From Faecalicatena faecalis (GTDB lineage: Bacteria > Bacillota > Clostridia > Lachnospirales > Lachnospiraceae): 64,000 nt of DNA. Where the stretch lies: positions 1-64,000 of the forward strand of contig NZ_JABACJ020000019.1 of NCBI RefSeq assembly GCF_012524165.2, in the 5' to 3' direction. Shown here one piece after another: positions 9,304 to 18,314 of the stretch. The stretch's first letter is position 1, and each line of letters begins with the position of its first letter. Below the pieces are notes generated by a model. The model searched no databases. It was not told the DNA's origin and saw nothing but the letters and a program-made list of their open reading frames with translations. The position numbers were made by a program, and so were the translations under genes.

Positions 9304-9402
9304 GTTACAGAGATGACATACACTAATTTGTATTTGGCGCTCAGTGCCTTCATATGGTATGATAATTCCTGGAAAAAAATCTGATTTTCTACAGGAAGTG
9401 GA

Positions 9403-9430
9403 TTGATTTTTTGCTGTACTGTATTATACT
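9403..9430 (+). promoter_or_regulatory. Promoter of trmB
   Basis: The -35 is TTGATT (9403-9408) and the -10 is TATACT (9425-9430), with 16-base spacing. The trmB start is about 60 bases downstream. It points away from the V-ATPase promoter in the same 254-base intergenic region. Confidence 0.6.
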
Positions 9431-9491
9431 AACCATAAATAGAAATAAAAAACGTCATTTGGGGAAGTAAAACAAAAAGGAGTTATAGAGT

Positions 9492-10142
9492 ATGAGATTG
9501 AGAAATATTCCGCGTGCAGAAGGGACGATTCAGGCACATAAGACTGTGATCAAGCGCCCGGAAGCACAGAAAGGCTGTTGGAGCCAGGTGTTCGGCAATA
9601 AGAATCCGATCCATATTGAGATCGGCATGGGAAAGGGACAGTTTCTGCTGAACATGGCGAAGAGATTCCCGGAGGTCAACTTTGTCGGAATCGAACGTTA
9701 TACCAGTGTACTCCTGCGTGCAGTGGAAAAGTATGACACGGAAGAGTTCAATATGTTAAATAATGTCCGGTTCGTCTGCATGGATGCAAGAGATGTGGAA
9801 GAGGTTTTTGCGCCGGAGGAGGTAGAGAAGATTTATCTGAATTTCTCTGATCCGTGGCCGAAAGCACGACATGCGAAGAGGCGCCTGACATCTGTGGAAT
9901 TCCTGGCACGGTACGAAAAGATTCTTGTACCGGGAGGAAAGGTAGAATTCAAGACGGATAATACAGAATTATTTAACTTCTCACTCGAGCAGGTGAGAGA
10001 GGCAGGATGGATTTTGGAGCATTATACATATGATCTGCATCATCATGAGGTGATGAATAAAGGGAATGTGATGACGGAATATGAGGAGAAGTTCTCAGCC
10101 AAAGGGAATCCTATCAATAAGCTGATCGCGTTGAGAAAGTAA
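9492..10142 (+). CDS. trmB: tRNA (guanine-N7-)-methyltransferase
   Basis: 216 residues, the usual length. It methylates G46 of tRNA using S-adenosylmethionine. Visible motifs are the SAM-binding loop EIGMGKGQF (about residues 43-51), the acidic residue of GIER after the second strand, the family signature NFSDPWPKARHAKRRL (about 118-133), and the C-terminal TEYE. The ATG has AAGGAG about 8 bases upstream. It is a single-gene unit with its own promoter and terminator. Confidence 0.95.
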   Translation: MRLRNIPRAEGTIQAHKTVIKRPEAQKGCWSQVFGNKNPIHIEIGMGKGQFLLNMAKRFPEVNFVGIERYTSVLLRAVEKYDTEEFNMLNNVRFVCMDARDVEEVFAPEEVEKIYLNFSDPWPKARHAKRRLTSVEFLARYEKILVPGGKVEFKTDNTELFNFSLEQVREAGWILEHYTYDLHHHEVMNKGNVMTEYEEKFSAKGNPINKLIALRK

Positions 10143-10166
10143 AAGGAACAAGAATAAGAGAATGAT

Positions 10167-10225
10167 AAATGTGAATGGAGACATGGCAGGTATGATATGC
10201 GGATGTCTCTATTCACATTTTTTTC
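10167..10225 (+). terminator. Terminator after trmB
   Basis: An 18-base inverted repeat (10167-10184 with 10203-10220, one G-U pair) is followed by a run of T. Confidence 0.85.
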
Positions 10226-10365
10226 ATATCTTCATATGATAAGAGTGAGGAGATTTTCTTTCATGTCTCATGTCGGATCTTGCATGTTCCGGGGCATGAT
10301 AGAAAGCTCTGTATGTAACGGTGTGGTAAGAATTCAAGCCTTAAGCGGGCAGTTGGAGGCGGATC

Positions 10366-10500
10366 ATGAAGGGCAGAGGATGGAAGGATTATGTTTGTCA
10401 CAGGATGTACTGCAGGCCGGACCTGAACCGAAAACTAATGTGTCTGAAGCGTTCATTTGATGAGGTCTGTGAATATCTGAACAGCGGGAATTGTCGTTGA
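10366..10500 (+). CDS. Possible Cys-rich micro-protein (44 residues)
   Basis: The ATG at 10366 has GGAGG 6 bases upstream. The product has five Cys in 44 residues (positions 11, 16, 26, 35, 43) and is basic, with no membrane segment or signal peptide. It lies 58 bases before the thioredoxin-like gene and could be co-transcribed with it. A longer overlapping frame (10197-10460) has no ribosome-binding site and looks accidental. The function is unknown. A metal-binding or redox role is only a guess from the cysteines and the neighbour. Confidence 0.45.
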   Translation: MKGRGWKDYVCHRMYCRPDLNRKLMCLKRSFDEVCEYLNSGNCR

Positions 10501-10558
10501 AAATAGGTGATTAGAGAGAAGAGAAAATCGAAGAGGAAGAAAAAAGTAGGTGACGGCT

Positions 10559-10870
10559 ATGAAGGTCAGAGTAACCGGGAAAAATTATTCTCAGGAGGTG
10601 CTTAGATCAAGGCTTCCTGTTTTGGTAGAATTTTTTGCTGTTTGGTGCGCGAAATGTGCCATGATGGCGGATATTGTGGATGATCTTGCAGAAGAGTACG
10701 ATGGTCTGGTCAAGGTATGCCAGATCGATATTGATGAAAGTGTCGACCTGGCGTCAGAGTTCGACATAGAAATCGTGCCGACCTTTGTGGTGTTCCGGAA
10801 TGGAAAGCCTGTATCGGCGGCGAATGGAGTGCTTGACAAACAGGTGCTGGTGGAGATGATGGAAACTTAG
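10559..10870 (+). CDS. Thioredoxin-family protein with CAKC active site
   Basis: 103 residues, the size of thioredoxin. The active site is WCAKC (Cys30, Cys33) instead of the classical WCGPC, which should change its redox potential. The cis-proline loop is present (IVPTF), as is the family's ending F-x-x-G-K-P. A GTG at 10550 is in frame, but AGGTG lies about 7 bases before the ATG at 10559, so the ATG is used. It is presumably a cytosolic thiol-disulfide oxidoreductase. No thioredoxin reductase gene is nearby. Confidence 0.82.
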   Translation: MKVRVTGKNYSQEVLRSRLPVLVEFFAVWCAKCAMMADIVDDLAEEYDGLVKVCQIDIDESVDLASEFDIEIVPTFVVFRNGKPVSAANGVLDKQVLVEMMET

Positions 10871-10919
10871 GAGGCTTGTAGCGGTAAGAGCATAGAAAAC
10901 GTAATATCATATAGAAAGG

Positions 10920-10959
10920 CGGCGGTATTCTCAACGTTTTGAGTGATACCGCCGTTTTT
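10920..10959. terminator. Bidirectional terminator
   Basis: Arms CGGCGGTAT (10920-10928) and ATACCGCCG (10946-10954), with an inner CTCAA/TTGAG stem, are followed by TTTTT. It lies between the convergent thioredoxin-like and ATC-hydrolase-like genes. Confidence 0.85.
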
Positions 10960-10975
10960 AATCATATAGAAAAGT

Positions 10976-11689
10976 TTAAGGAAGCTGCTTTCCTTCGTAT
11001 ACTCCATCTAGTACATCAAAATATTCCTGACCGAACAGTTCCACGTAATCCCTGACGGCATTCTTCACAACAGCTTTTCCAGCCTCGCCAAGTTCTGTCT
11101 CCAGGGTGGTTCTGATGGTATATAAGATATGTGCGGTGTGATATGTAAAGTTTTTTACGCAGGATAACCCAAGCTCAGCTTTCTTTTCTGCGAGGAGACG
11201 AGCCTCCTCTTCTGTCAGTGGATGTCCCCAGTCAAATTCGCAGCGTTCGCCGCCCCAGCTCAGCGGCGGGGCCATGAGCCGGCAGGTCAGATCAGAGCGG
11301 AATCCCTGGTAGACTGCATTGTCCACGTTCAGACAGTAATATTTGCCGTATTCTAACAGATCATGCTTCTGCCAGGCGCTGCACCAGGCACATTTGGATA
11401 CATAGGTCTGATAGGTGGGTTCGATGCAGATAGGGCCGGCTTCTATCTGCCCTGGATAATCCGGCACCCATTCTCCATAAGCCTGATTAGTCATGGTGTT
11501 CAAAGGATCGTTGTGGGCAAGGGCATTCTGTGCCATACGTCTGCCGCGTTCATTTCCGTACTTTGTCATACCCTTTAAGATTGCCTCCTTGCCCTTTTCA
11601 CCGTGTTCGGTGATCGCATATTTGGACAAAAGTGCAAAAAGAGTGGCGTGGTGTTCAATTGTGCATGTGATAGGGGATGTTGTTGTCAT
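10976..11689 (-). CDS. L-2-amino-thiazoline-4-carboxylate hydrolase family protein
   Basis: 237 residues. The overall pattern resembles the ATC hydrolase family (Pfam PF14196): an N-terminal helical region with KGMTKYGNERGRRMA, a conserved cysteine-rich centre (SKCAWCSAW), a CRLMAPPLSWGGERCEFDW-like segment and a helical C-terminus. The name comes from the Pseudomonas enzyme that opens the thiazoline ring in L-cysteine synthesis. Most clostridial members have no proven substrate, so the enzyme activity is inferred only from the family. No signal peptide or membrane segment is seen. AAGGAGG lies 6 bases before the ATG. It stands alone on the minus strand. Confidence 0.72.
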   Translation of the reverse strand: MTTTSPITCTIEHHATLFALLSKYAITEHGEKGKEAILKGMTKYGNERGRRMAQNALAHNDPLNTMTNQAYGEWVPDYPGQIEAGPICIEPTYQTYVSKCAWCSAWQKHDLLEYGKYYCLNVDNAVYQGFRSDLTCRLMAPPLSWGGERCEFDWGHPLTEEEARLLAEKKAELGLSCVKNFTYHTAHILYTIRTTLETELGEAGKAVVKNAVRDYVELFGQEYFDVLDGVYEGKQLP

Positions 11690-11828
11690 GAGGGCCTCCT
11701 TTTGGAAAGAAAAGTTTATCTGCGTGGATCAGTAGTGAATTTTAAGGAAAGTATAACACGAGGGGGTACACAAGTGCAACAGACAGGAAAGGTTACTGAT
11801 TTCTTTTATTTTTCAATTAAGTTTCGGT

Positions 11829-11866
11829 TGCTTATTTTGGGTTTACATTTAAAATGAAATTATAAG
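11829..11866 (+). promoter_or_regulatory. Possible promoter of the sensor kinase operon
   Basis: TTGGGT (11837-11842) and TATAAG (11861-11866) are 18 bases apart, just before the kinase start at 11891. Both boxes are imperfect. Confidence 0.3.
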
Positions 11867-11890
11867 CGATGTATCTGATTGGAGAAAAAT

Positions 11891-13636
11891 ATGAATAAAA
11901 GACGTGCCCCTTTAAAGTTAAAGACAATCCTCATTATCCTGACTGCATGTATTATCACATGTACTCTGGGAATCAGCGGGATTATTTCATTTCAGATGTT
12001 TGAGAAGCTGATGGTCCAGAAAATATCGAATTCACGTGTGGATGTCCTGAGTCAAATATCCGAGAAGGTCTCTACAATTAAATCGAATGCAGAAATGTTG
12101 TCCAACCTGTATTTTTATAATGAAAATCTGACAGAGATCTATCATGATGGCAGTTTTACAGAAGAAGAGAAGAAACAGATACAGGATCATTTTAATAACA
12201 TTGAGAAAATGACAGGGATGACCCAGGCGGCGACGGGACTTGAATTTTACTATACGTTTTTAATGGAAAATGGGTATGTGTATACATCTGATCCGAAAAC
12301 ACGTATGCAGTCACTGGCCGATTATAGGAACAAACTATGGTTTCTGGATGTTATGGAGGAAAAAGAAAAGTGGATTTCTACATATGAAGACATTCAGGGG
12401 AGAAGTGTGATTTCGATTGCGCGGACAATGAAAGATAAAGATGGTAAATTCATCGGTCTGTTTCTATTCAACATATATGAACATAATTTCAGTCAGGTAT
12501 TTGAAGCGTTGTCCGGCCAAAATGATATTTATATCGTGGATCATGATGGGAATATTGTATCGCATAAAAACAAAGAGTTAATAGGGATTCGATTTTATGA
12601 TATGGATGTGATGAACCAGATGTTCCAGCATGAGAATTATAGTATCATCGAAAAAAGTCAGAAGAAATATTTATTTTCTATATTCAAGAATCAGGAACTG
12701 GACTGGATGATTGTTGAAGAGATTCCATTGGAGCTGCTTTTGGGTGATGTGCAGTCCATAGGCAGGCGAATGGTGTTGATCGGGCTTGTAATCTTTGCGG
12801 TCAGTATGCTGGTCTGTCTGTACATATCTCAGAGGACGGCCAGGCCCCTGAAGGAATTAGTGTATGAGTTAGAGAAGGTGGGGCGTTCAGAGAAGAATGA
12901 ACAAACATTTGAAGTTTCAGGATGGCGGGAGATCAATACGATTTGCGAGGAATGCAATTATATGAATCAGAGAATCCGAGGCCTTGTGACTGCAATCAAG
13001 GAGTCAGAAAAGAAGAAACGAGCCGCGGAGATGGGTTTTATGCAGTCACAGATGAGTCCTCATTTTTTGTATAATACGTTGTTCTCTATACGCTGCCTGG
13101 TCGATATGGGGAATAAGGAAGGCGCGATTGGAATTATCGATGCATTTACTTCCATTTTAAAATATATTCTGTCCTATAAGAGTGAGTTTGTGGATGTGGC
13201 CCAGGAGATTAAGTTCTTAGAAGACTATTCAGTGCTTCAAAAGTATCGGTATGGAGACCAGTTCTCACTGGAAATTGAATGCCCGTCGGAATTGTACCAG
13301 AAGAAAGTACTGCGGATGATTCTGGAACCACTTGTGGAAAATTCTCTGTTCCATGGGCTGGACGATGAAGTAGAGCGTATTCATGTTACTGTCAGCTTCA
13401 AGATAGAGGCCGGTGATATGATTATCACTGTGACAGATGATGGTGTCGGATTTACAGATGAGAACTTCATGAAGCTGAGCCGGAAAATTCGTTCGGGAGA
13501 ACAGTCAAATATGATTGGAATGAATAACATCAGGGAGCGCCTGAAAATGACTTTTGGTAAGAAATATGGATTAAGTATTGATACAAATTATGAGGAGGGA
13601 GCAAGGATTTTTGTGAAAATGCCGGTGATAGATTAA
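11891..13636 (+). CDS. YesM-type sensor histidine kinase
   Basis: 581 residues. Membrane segments at about 13-35 and about 295-317 enclose an extracellular Cache-like sensor domain. A HAMP linker follows, then the His_kinase (PF06580) box with His391 in QMSPHFLYNTL, and a HATPase_c domain (N box LVENSLFHG, G boxes DDGVGF and GMNNIRERL). A TTG at 11879 would add four residues, but GGAG lies 6 bases before the ATG at 11891. The response regulator follows 27 bases downstream. Probable role: sensing an extracellular ligand and switching on the ABC importer and sulfatase genes that follow. Confidence 0.92.
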   Translation: MNKRRAPLKLKTILIILTACIITCTLGISGIISFQMFEKLMVQKISNSRVDVLSQISEKVSTIKSNAEMLSNLYFYNENLTEIYHDGSFTEEEKKQIQDHFNNIEKMTGMTQAATGLEFYYTFLMENGYVYTSDPKTRMQSLADYRNKLWFLDVMEEKEKWISTYEDIQGRSVISIARTMKDKDGKFIGLFLFNIYEHNFSQVFEALSGQNDIYIVDHDGNIVSHKNKELIGIRFYDMDVMNQMFQHENYSIIEKSQKKYLFSIFKNQELDWMIVEEIPLELLLGDVQSIGRRMVLIGLVIFAVSMLVCLYISQRTARPLKELVYELEKVGRSEKNEQTFEVSGWREINTICEECNYMNQRIRGLVTAIKESEKKKRAAEMGFMQSQMSPHFLYNTLFSIRCLVDMGNKEGAIGIIDAFTSILKYILSYKSEFVDVAQEIKFLEDYSVLQKYRYGDQFSLEIECPSELYQKKVLRMILEPLVENSLFHGLDDEVERIHVTVSFKIEAGDMIITVTDDGVGFTDENFMKLSRKIRSGEQSNMIGMNNIRERLKMTFGKKYGLSIDTNYEEGARIFVKMPVID

Positions 13637-13663
13637 AGATTTCGACATAATAAGGAGGAGATT

Positions 13664-15106
13664 ATGAGAATTTTAATTGTAGATGATGAGCTTCCCATCC
13701 GTGAATGGCTAAAGATGTCCATGGTGAATCTGGAAGGGGATGAGAACGAAGTAAATACTGCATCAAATGGAAAAGAGGCCTGGGAATTGTTTTTAAAATG
13801 GATGCCGGATATGGTAATCACGGATATTAAGATGCCTAAAATGGGGGGACTGGAACTTCTGCAGAAGCTCAAGGCTTCTCGTCCAGATGTTTATGTTGTC
13901 ATGCTGACTTCATACAGTGAATTTGAATACGCCAGGGAAGCAATCAAATATCAGGCAAATGAGTATGTACTGAAAAATGAAATTACATCGGATGTGTTAA
14001 AACAAATTTTATTTAATTATCAGGAGAGCAGGGAGAAAAAGGGACAGTTAAAGGAAACGAAGTATATCAGAGAGTGGATCGAGCATCCTGGAAACGAGGA
14101 GCGCTTTCCCATTCAGAATCAGGGTGGAAAACCTATTTTTGCGATAGCATATGAAGAACCTGAAGCGCAGAAGGAGGTGTTTGACAGTTATTTGAATACC
14201 TTTGTTCTGCACATAGAACATGGTTATTATGAGAAAGGTATTTCTATCTGGGTGTGTAGTTATAAAAATCGGCATTCTGCAGGAGCATGTTTTGGGGAAG
14301 CGATGTCGTTCTGTCAGAACATAGCAGTCTTAAAGGGAACAGCAATCGGATTCTCTGGATTTTCAGAAGATGTACCTGAGGCCTGCAGACGGGCAAGGAT
14401 GGCTTTGAACCTTGGTTTTTATGAACCTCATCAGAATGTTTTCATGTACAGAGAGGAAAGCGGCGGAATAGAGAAGATTAAGAGCATTCGAAAAAATATC
14501 GTATCCATGATTCATAAGGAGCGCCAGGAAGAGGCGGAGGAATATATTTCTGAGTTATTCAAAGTGTTAGAAAAAGAGCAGATTCTCGACCTTATACAAG
14601 TGAGGGAATGTTTTCGGGACATTGTAGATGCATATAAGATAGTAAAAATGGAATTTGCCGGACATGAAATGGAGGAACTGTGCAATGAAACAAAAGAGGG
14701 CATCGCTGTTGCCCAAAGTCTTGCTGTAATGAAGGATAAGATGGATACATTCCTCCAGGAATTAAAGGGAACCATGATTTTAGGAGAAAGGGCATATTCT
14801 GGTTATATAAAATCAGCAATTGCCTACATTGTGAATAATTACGACCGCATAGAATCTTTATCAGAGGTCGCGGACTATGTAAATATTAATGCGGAATATT
14901 TCTGCCGTTTATTTAAGGCAGAAACAGGAGTAACATTCAACAGTTATTTGACAAATTATAGGATACAAAAGGCAGTGGAGCTGCTTACGAAAACAGAACT
15001 CAAGGTATATGAAGTGGCGGAAAAGGTAGGGTACTCCAATCTTTCCTATTTTTCCAGGGTATTCAAGAAAGTAACAGGAGTGAATCCATTTTTTTATAAA
15101 AATTGA
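13664..15106 (+). CDS. YesN-type response regulator (REC plus AraC HTH)
   Basis: 480 residues. The N-terminal receiver domain has the phospho-acceptor Asp54 in VITDIKMPKMGG and the acidic pair DDE at positions 8-10. The switch lysine is Lys106, in EYVLKN. A central region of about 230 residues has no obvious motif. The C-terminal 100 residues form two AraC-type helix-turn-helix motifs (SLSEVADYVNINAEYFCRLFK and VYEVAEKVGYSNLSYFSRVFK). AAGGAGG lies 7 bases before the ATG. It probably activates the transporter operon that begins 135 bases further on. Confidence 0.93.
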   Translation: MRILIVDDELPIREWLKMSMVNLEGDENEVNTASNGKEAWELFLKWMPDMVITDIKMPKMGGLELLQKLKASRPDVYVVMLTSYSEFEYAREAIKYQANEYVLKNEITSDVLKQILFNYQESREKKGQLKETKYIREWIEHPGNEERFPIQNQGGKPIFAIAYEEPEAQKEVFDSYLNTFVLHIEHGYYEKGISIWVCSYKNRHSAGACFGEAMSFCQNIAVLKGTAIGFSGFSEDVPEACRRARMALNLGFYEPHQNVFMYREESGGIEKIKSIRKNIVSMIHKERQEEAEEYISELFKVLEKEQILDLIQVRECFRDIVDAYKIVKMEFAGHEMEELCNETKEGIAVAQSLAVMKDKMDTFLQELKGTMILGERAYSGYIKSAIAYIVNNYDRIESLSEVADYVNINAEYFCRLFKAETGVTFNSYLTNYRIQKAVELLTKTELKVYEVAEKVGYSNLSYFSRVFKKVTGVNPFFYKN

Positions 15107-15117
15107 CAAAATGTCAA
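15103..15117 (+). promoter_or_regulatory. Operator-like palindrome
   Basis: TTGACA-AAA-TGTCAA is a perfect 6-bp palindrome that overlaps the stop of the response regulator, about 125 bases before the binding-protein gene. It could be a binding site or a weak hairpin. Confidence 0.25.
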
Positions 15118-15241
15118 TATAATGCAGGAAATCCACAGATGAAATCTGAGGGAATGTCAGGAAAGTGCAATATGCTTACAATTTTGTGCATTTGATTTTT
15201 TGCAGAATCCGGTAAGATATGATTAGAGGCAGGGAGAAGAG

Positions 15242-16312
15242 ATGAAGAAAAAAGAACTGTTGATCTACACTGTTATTTTAATGCTAGTGATATCTGCATG
15301 CAGCAGACAGATGCATACAGAAAAGGACAGGCAGGAAGAAAAGACGGCCGGACAGACTCTGACACCTCTCAGAGTAGCCGTACAGCCTTATTATATCAGC
15401 TCTGCGGTTGGATATGTGATGGAAAAGGGGCTGGATAAGGAATTTGGATTAGAACTGATTCCTGTGGAATATCCATCTGGCGCAGAACAAATCGTAGATA
15501 TTGAAAAGAATCAGTACGATGTGGCTACGGTCGGAGCAGCCTTTTTATATCCCCTCGTAGAAAATAAGGGAGTCGTCATAGGAGAGCATATCTGCTCTAC
15601 GGGTGGAGATGCTATTTATGTGAGAAATGGCAGCAGTATCTTGGATGTCAAAGGATTTAACCCGACTTATCCCGAAGTCTGTGGAGATCTGGAAACGGTA
15701 CGGGGAAGCAAGATCCTTATGAATGTGAATACTACACAGCAGTATCTGGGAATGAAATGGCTGGAGTCTATTGGTGTAAAGAAGAGTTCCGTGAAGCTGG
15801 CTTATGGGACCTTTGAGGATAATTATGACAGATTCTTGAAAGGAGAGGGCGATATCGCTGTATTAAGTGCGCCTTATTCTTACCGTGCTGAAAAGGAGGG
15901 CTTTCAGAAAGCAGCGGATACAAGGTCTCTGCACACAGAAATCTACGAGGTGATCCTGGCGACAAAAGAAGCTCACAAAGAGAAGCGGGATGAGCTGGTC
16001 CGATTTATGGAGTGCCTCTTGTACGCGAATGAGATGTTAGAGGCTGACCAGGAGAAGAAAATAGAGGCATGTGGGAACTGGTACAAGAGTCAAGGCCAAA
16101 AGGTCTCAAGAGAAAATCTGGAAGCGGAGTGCAAAGATAAGCTTTTGGTCACGAGAGAAAATTATGAGGTCGGTCAATTCGGGGATTTTGAAATGAAGTA
16201 TGCAGAGTATATGGCAGCTATCGGAAATATTCCACCGATCGGCCTTCCTAATGTGGAAGCAAATGTGGATCGTGAGTTATTTCAGGAGGCTTTTGCAGGT
16301 GGGGAGAATTAA
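15242..16312 (+). CDS. ABC transporter substrate-binding lipoprotein (SsuA/NMT1-like)
   Basis: 356 residues. The N-terminal signal peptide ends in a lipobox (LVISACSR), so the mature protein is lipid-anchored at Cys20. The mature part matches the SsuA/TauA/NMT1 fold: a first strand LRVAVQPYYISSAVGYVMEKGL, then YDVATVGAAFLYPLV, then a lid region. It is a paralogue of the next gene (both share the PYYIS/PFYIS and PTYPEV/PEYPEV segments). It is the first gene of the importer cluster and has GGGAGAAGAG before the ATG. Confidence 0.88.
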   Translation: MKKKELLIYTVILMLVISACSRQMHTEKDRQEEKTAGQTLTPLRVAVQPYYISSAVGYVMEKGLDKEFGLELIPVEYPSGAEQIVDIEKNQYDVATVGAAFLYPLVENKGVVIGEHICSTGGDAIYVRNGSSILDVKGFNPTYPEVCGDLETVRGSKILMNVNTTQQYLGMKWLESIGVKKSSVKLAYGTFEDNYDRFLKGEGDIAVLSAPYSYRAEKEGFQKAADTRSLHTEIYEVILATKEAHKEKRDELVRFMECLLYANEMLEADQEKKIEACGNWYKSQGQKVSRENLEAECKDKLLVTRENYEVGQFGDFEMKYAEYMAAIGNIPPIGLPNVEANVDRELFQEAFAGGEN

Positions 16313-16330
16313 ACAAGAATTGTCTTGTTT
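16311..16330 (+). other. Short hairpin between the two binding-protein genes
   Basis: AAACAAG (16311-16317) pairs with CTTGTTT (16324-16330). It overlaps the stop of the first binding protein and may tune mRNA stability. Confidence 0.4.
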
Positions 16331-16360
16331 AAAATAAAAGGAATAAAAGGAGAAAAAGGT

Positions 16361-17449
16361 ATGAAGAAAAAAGCTTTAGCGGGATTTCTTGCACTGACTT
16401 TAGCACTCACATCATTAGTCGGCTGCCAGTCGGGAGGGAAAACAGAGGAAAAAAAGGAAACAGCGAAGTCTGAAGATTCAAAGGGAGATGCAGATTCAGG
16501 TGAACTTCCGGTCCTTAGGGTGGCGGTCATGCCATTCTATATTTCATCACAGATTGGTTATATCATAGACAATAAATTGGATGAAGCCAATGGATTTAAG
16601 ATTGAGCCAGTCATGTTCCCGACAGGAGCACCCATGAATGAGGCAATCGCATCTGATTCCTATGATGTAGCAACGATTGGCGGTGCATTTGTATTTGGAG
16701 TAGCAAATTTTGATGCACATGTCATTGCCAGCCATATTAATGGAACTGGTGGTAATGAAATATGGGCTTATAAAGATTCTGCCCTGGCAGGAGAAAAGGG
16801 TGTCAATCCAGAATACCCGGAAGTACTGGGGTCACCGGATACTGTCAAAGGAGTTAAGATTGTACAGACAACTGGAACAACAGGACAGCTTGCAGTAACA
16901 AAGTGGCTGGAGGCAATCGGCGTGCCGGAGACGGATGTACAGATGGTACATATGGAATTCGCACAGTGCTATCAGGCATTCAAGGGCGGACAGGCAGATG
17001 TGGCAGCTCTCACATCCCCGTATTGTTTCCAGACAGATGATACTATGGTGAAGGTGGCGGATCTGGAGCAGTTGGGCTTACAGCTTTACGAGGAAATCAC
17101 GATTACGGATAAGGCATATAATAACTCTGATATTAAGGCAGTCATCCCGGCATTTTTAAAGACACTTTATCAAGCAAATGATGAACTGGAGGCCGATCCG
17201 CAGAAGAAGTTCGAAGCAGTTAAAAAGTGGTACAACGATAACGGAGGTTCCGCAACGGACGAAGATATCCAGGCAGAATGCGACCTTAAGCCTTTTGTGA
17301 CAACAGAAGAAGCGAAAAAGCTGAAACTGGGGGAGTACGAAGCAACTTATGCGGAATTTATGGTATCACAGGATAAACTGGACAGCGATAAAGTGGAAAC
17401 TGTAAAGAACAACACAACATCAGAATTTCTTGACGAAGCACTGAAATAG
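16361..17449 (+). CDS. Second SsuA/NMT1-like substrate-binding lipoprotein
   Basis: 362 residues. Signal peptide with lipobox (LTSLVGCQSG), then a Lys/Glu/Ser-rich linker (about 25-50), then the binding fold (LRVAVMPFYISSQIGYIIDNKL, YDVATIGGAFVFGVANF). An in-frame ATG at 16325 would put 12 charged residues in front of the signal peptide. AAAGGAGAAAAAGGT precedes the ATG at 16361, which is therefore the start. Two binding proteins in front of one transporter suggest two related substrates, or one that also serves the sensor kinase. Confidence 0.9.
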   Translation: MKKKALAGFLALTLALTSLVGCQSGGKTEEKKETAKSEDSKGDADSGELPVLRVAVMPFYISSQIGYIIDNKLDEANGFKIEPVMFPTGAPMNEAIASDSYDVATIGGAFVFGVANFDAHVIASHINGTGGNEIWAYKDSALAGEKGVNPEYPEVLGSPDTVKGVKIVQTTGTTGQLAVTKWLEAIGVPETDVQMVHMEFAQCYQAFKGGQADVAALTSPYCFQTDDTMVKVADLEQLGLQLYEEITITDKAYNNSDIKAVIPAFLKTLYQANDELEADPQKKFEAVKKWYNDNGGSATDEDIQAECDLKPFVTTEEAKKLKLGEYEATYAEFMVSQDKLDSDKVETVKNNTTSEFLDEALK

Positions 17450-17461
17450 ATGAAATTCAGG

Positions 17462-17514
17462 GTGCTGCTGCAAAGAGGTTCCAATACTTGGAAAATTTCT
17501 CTATGTGGCAGCAC
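17462..17514 (+). other. Nested intercistronic hairpin
   Basis: Outer stem GTGCTGC (17462-17468) with GCAGCAC (17508-17514); inner perfect stem TTCCAA (17479-17484) with TTGGAA (17488-17493). It has no T-run. Hairpins like this, between binding-protein and permease genes, commonly protect the upstream mRNA and keep the binding protein in excess. Confidence 0.55.
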
Positions 17515-17543
17515 TATGAAGTTAGAAAGAGAGAAATGAGGAT

Positions 17544-18311
17544 ATGAAGAAAAGCAAAAAGTATATGGTCATCTCAACAATTTCCATGGTATGCTTTTTT
17601 GTCTTATGGGAGATGGTCACAGATGTATTACATCTGTTCCCGGTATATTCCATGCCGAGCCCGATCAAGACATTTCAGGCATTTTTTATAAAATTGGTGA
17701 ATCCGTCGCCGGATGGTTCGGTCCTGTTGGTCCACGTAGCTGCCAGCCTGCAGGTTGCCCTGACAGGATACATCTTTGGCGCGGTAGTGGGAATTCCTTT
17801 GGGAATCCTGATGGCATGGTATAAGCCGGTCGATTTGTTCGTAAAACCTATTTTTGACCTTGTCAGGCCGATTCCTCCTATTGGATGGGTTCCTATCATG
17901 ATACTTTTGCTTGGGATCGATTTGAAATCAAAGGCCATGGTTATTTTCGTATCGGCAGTCATCCCGTGCATCATTAACTCCTATTCAGGAATTAAACAGA
18001 CAAGTGAAGTACATATCAATGTAGGCAAGACTTTTGGACTGACCAAATTTGAAATTCTGAGGAAAATTGCAATTCCAACGGCCCTTCCTATGATTTTTAC
18101 TGGATTAAGAGTTTCTCTGGGAGTTGCATGGATGACTCTGGTAGCAGCAGAGCTTGTGGCAGCAACAAAAGGACTCGGGTATATGCTTCAGATTGCAAGG
18201 ACGATCGGACGTCCAGATATCATTGTGATGGGAATGCTTGTAATCGCAGGAGTGGGTGCCATTCTGACAGGAACACTTGAGTTTTTGGAAAAGAAGTTCG
18301 TGAGGAGGTAG
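17544..18311 (+). CDS. ABC transporter permease 1 (SsuC/TauC-like)
   Basis: 255 residues with about six membrane helices. The cytoplasmic EAA-like coupling loop is visible (VHINVGKTFGLTKFEILRKIAIPTALP, about residues 152-180), the segment that docks onto the ATPase. The family feature RPIPPIGWVPI is present near residue 109. It is paralogous to the next permease, so the channel is probably a heterodimer. Confidence 0.9.
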   Translation: MKKSKKYMVISTISMVCFFVLWEMVTDVLHLFPVYSMPSPIKTFQAFFIKLVNPSPDGSVLLVHVAASLQVALTGYIFGAVVGIPLGILMAWYKPVDLFVKPIFDLVRPIPPIGWVPIMILLLGIDLKSKAMVIFVSAVIPCIINSYSGIKQTSEVHINVGKTFGLTKFEILRKIAIPTALPMIFTGLRVSLGVAWMTLVAAELVAATKGLGYMLQIARTIGRPDIIVMGMLVIAGVGAILTGTLEFLEKKFVRR

Positions 18312-18314
18312 AAG

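Noticed and set aside
9238..9491. Riboswitch upstream of trmB or the V-ATPase operon
   Set aside because: Only ordinary promoters were seen; no conserved riboswitch core was recognised.
10197..10460. 87-residue open frame after trmB
   Set aside because: It starts inside the trmB terminator, has no ribosome-binding site, and overlaps the better-supported 44-residue frame.
15103..15123. TTGACA and TATAAT close together after the response regulator
   Set aside because: The boxes are only 9 bases apart, too short for a sigma-70 promoter; kept only as a palindrome.
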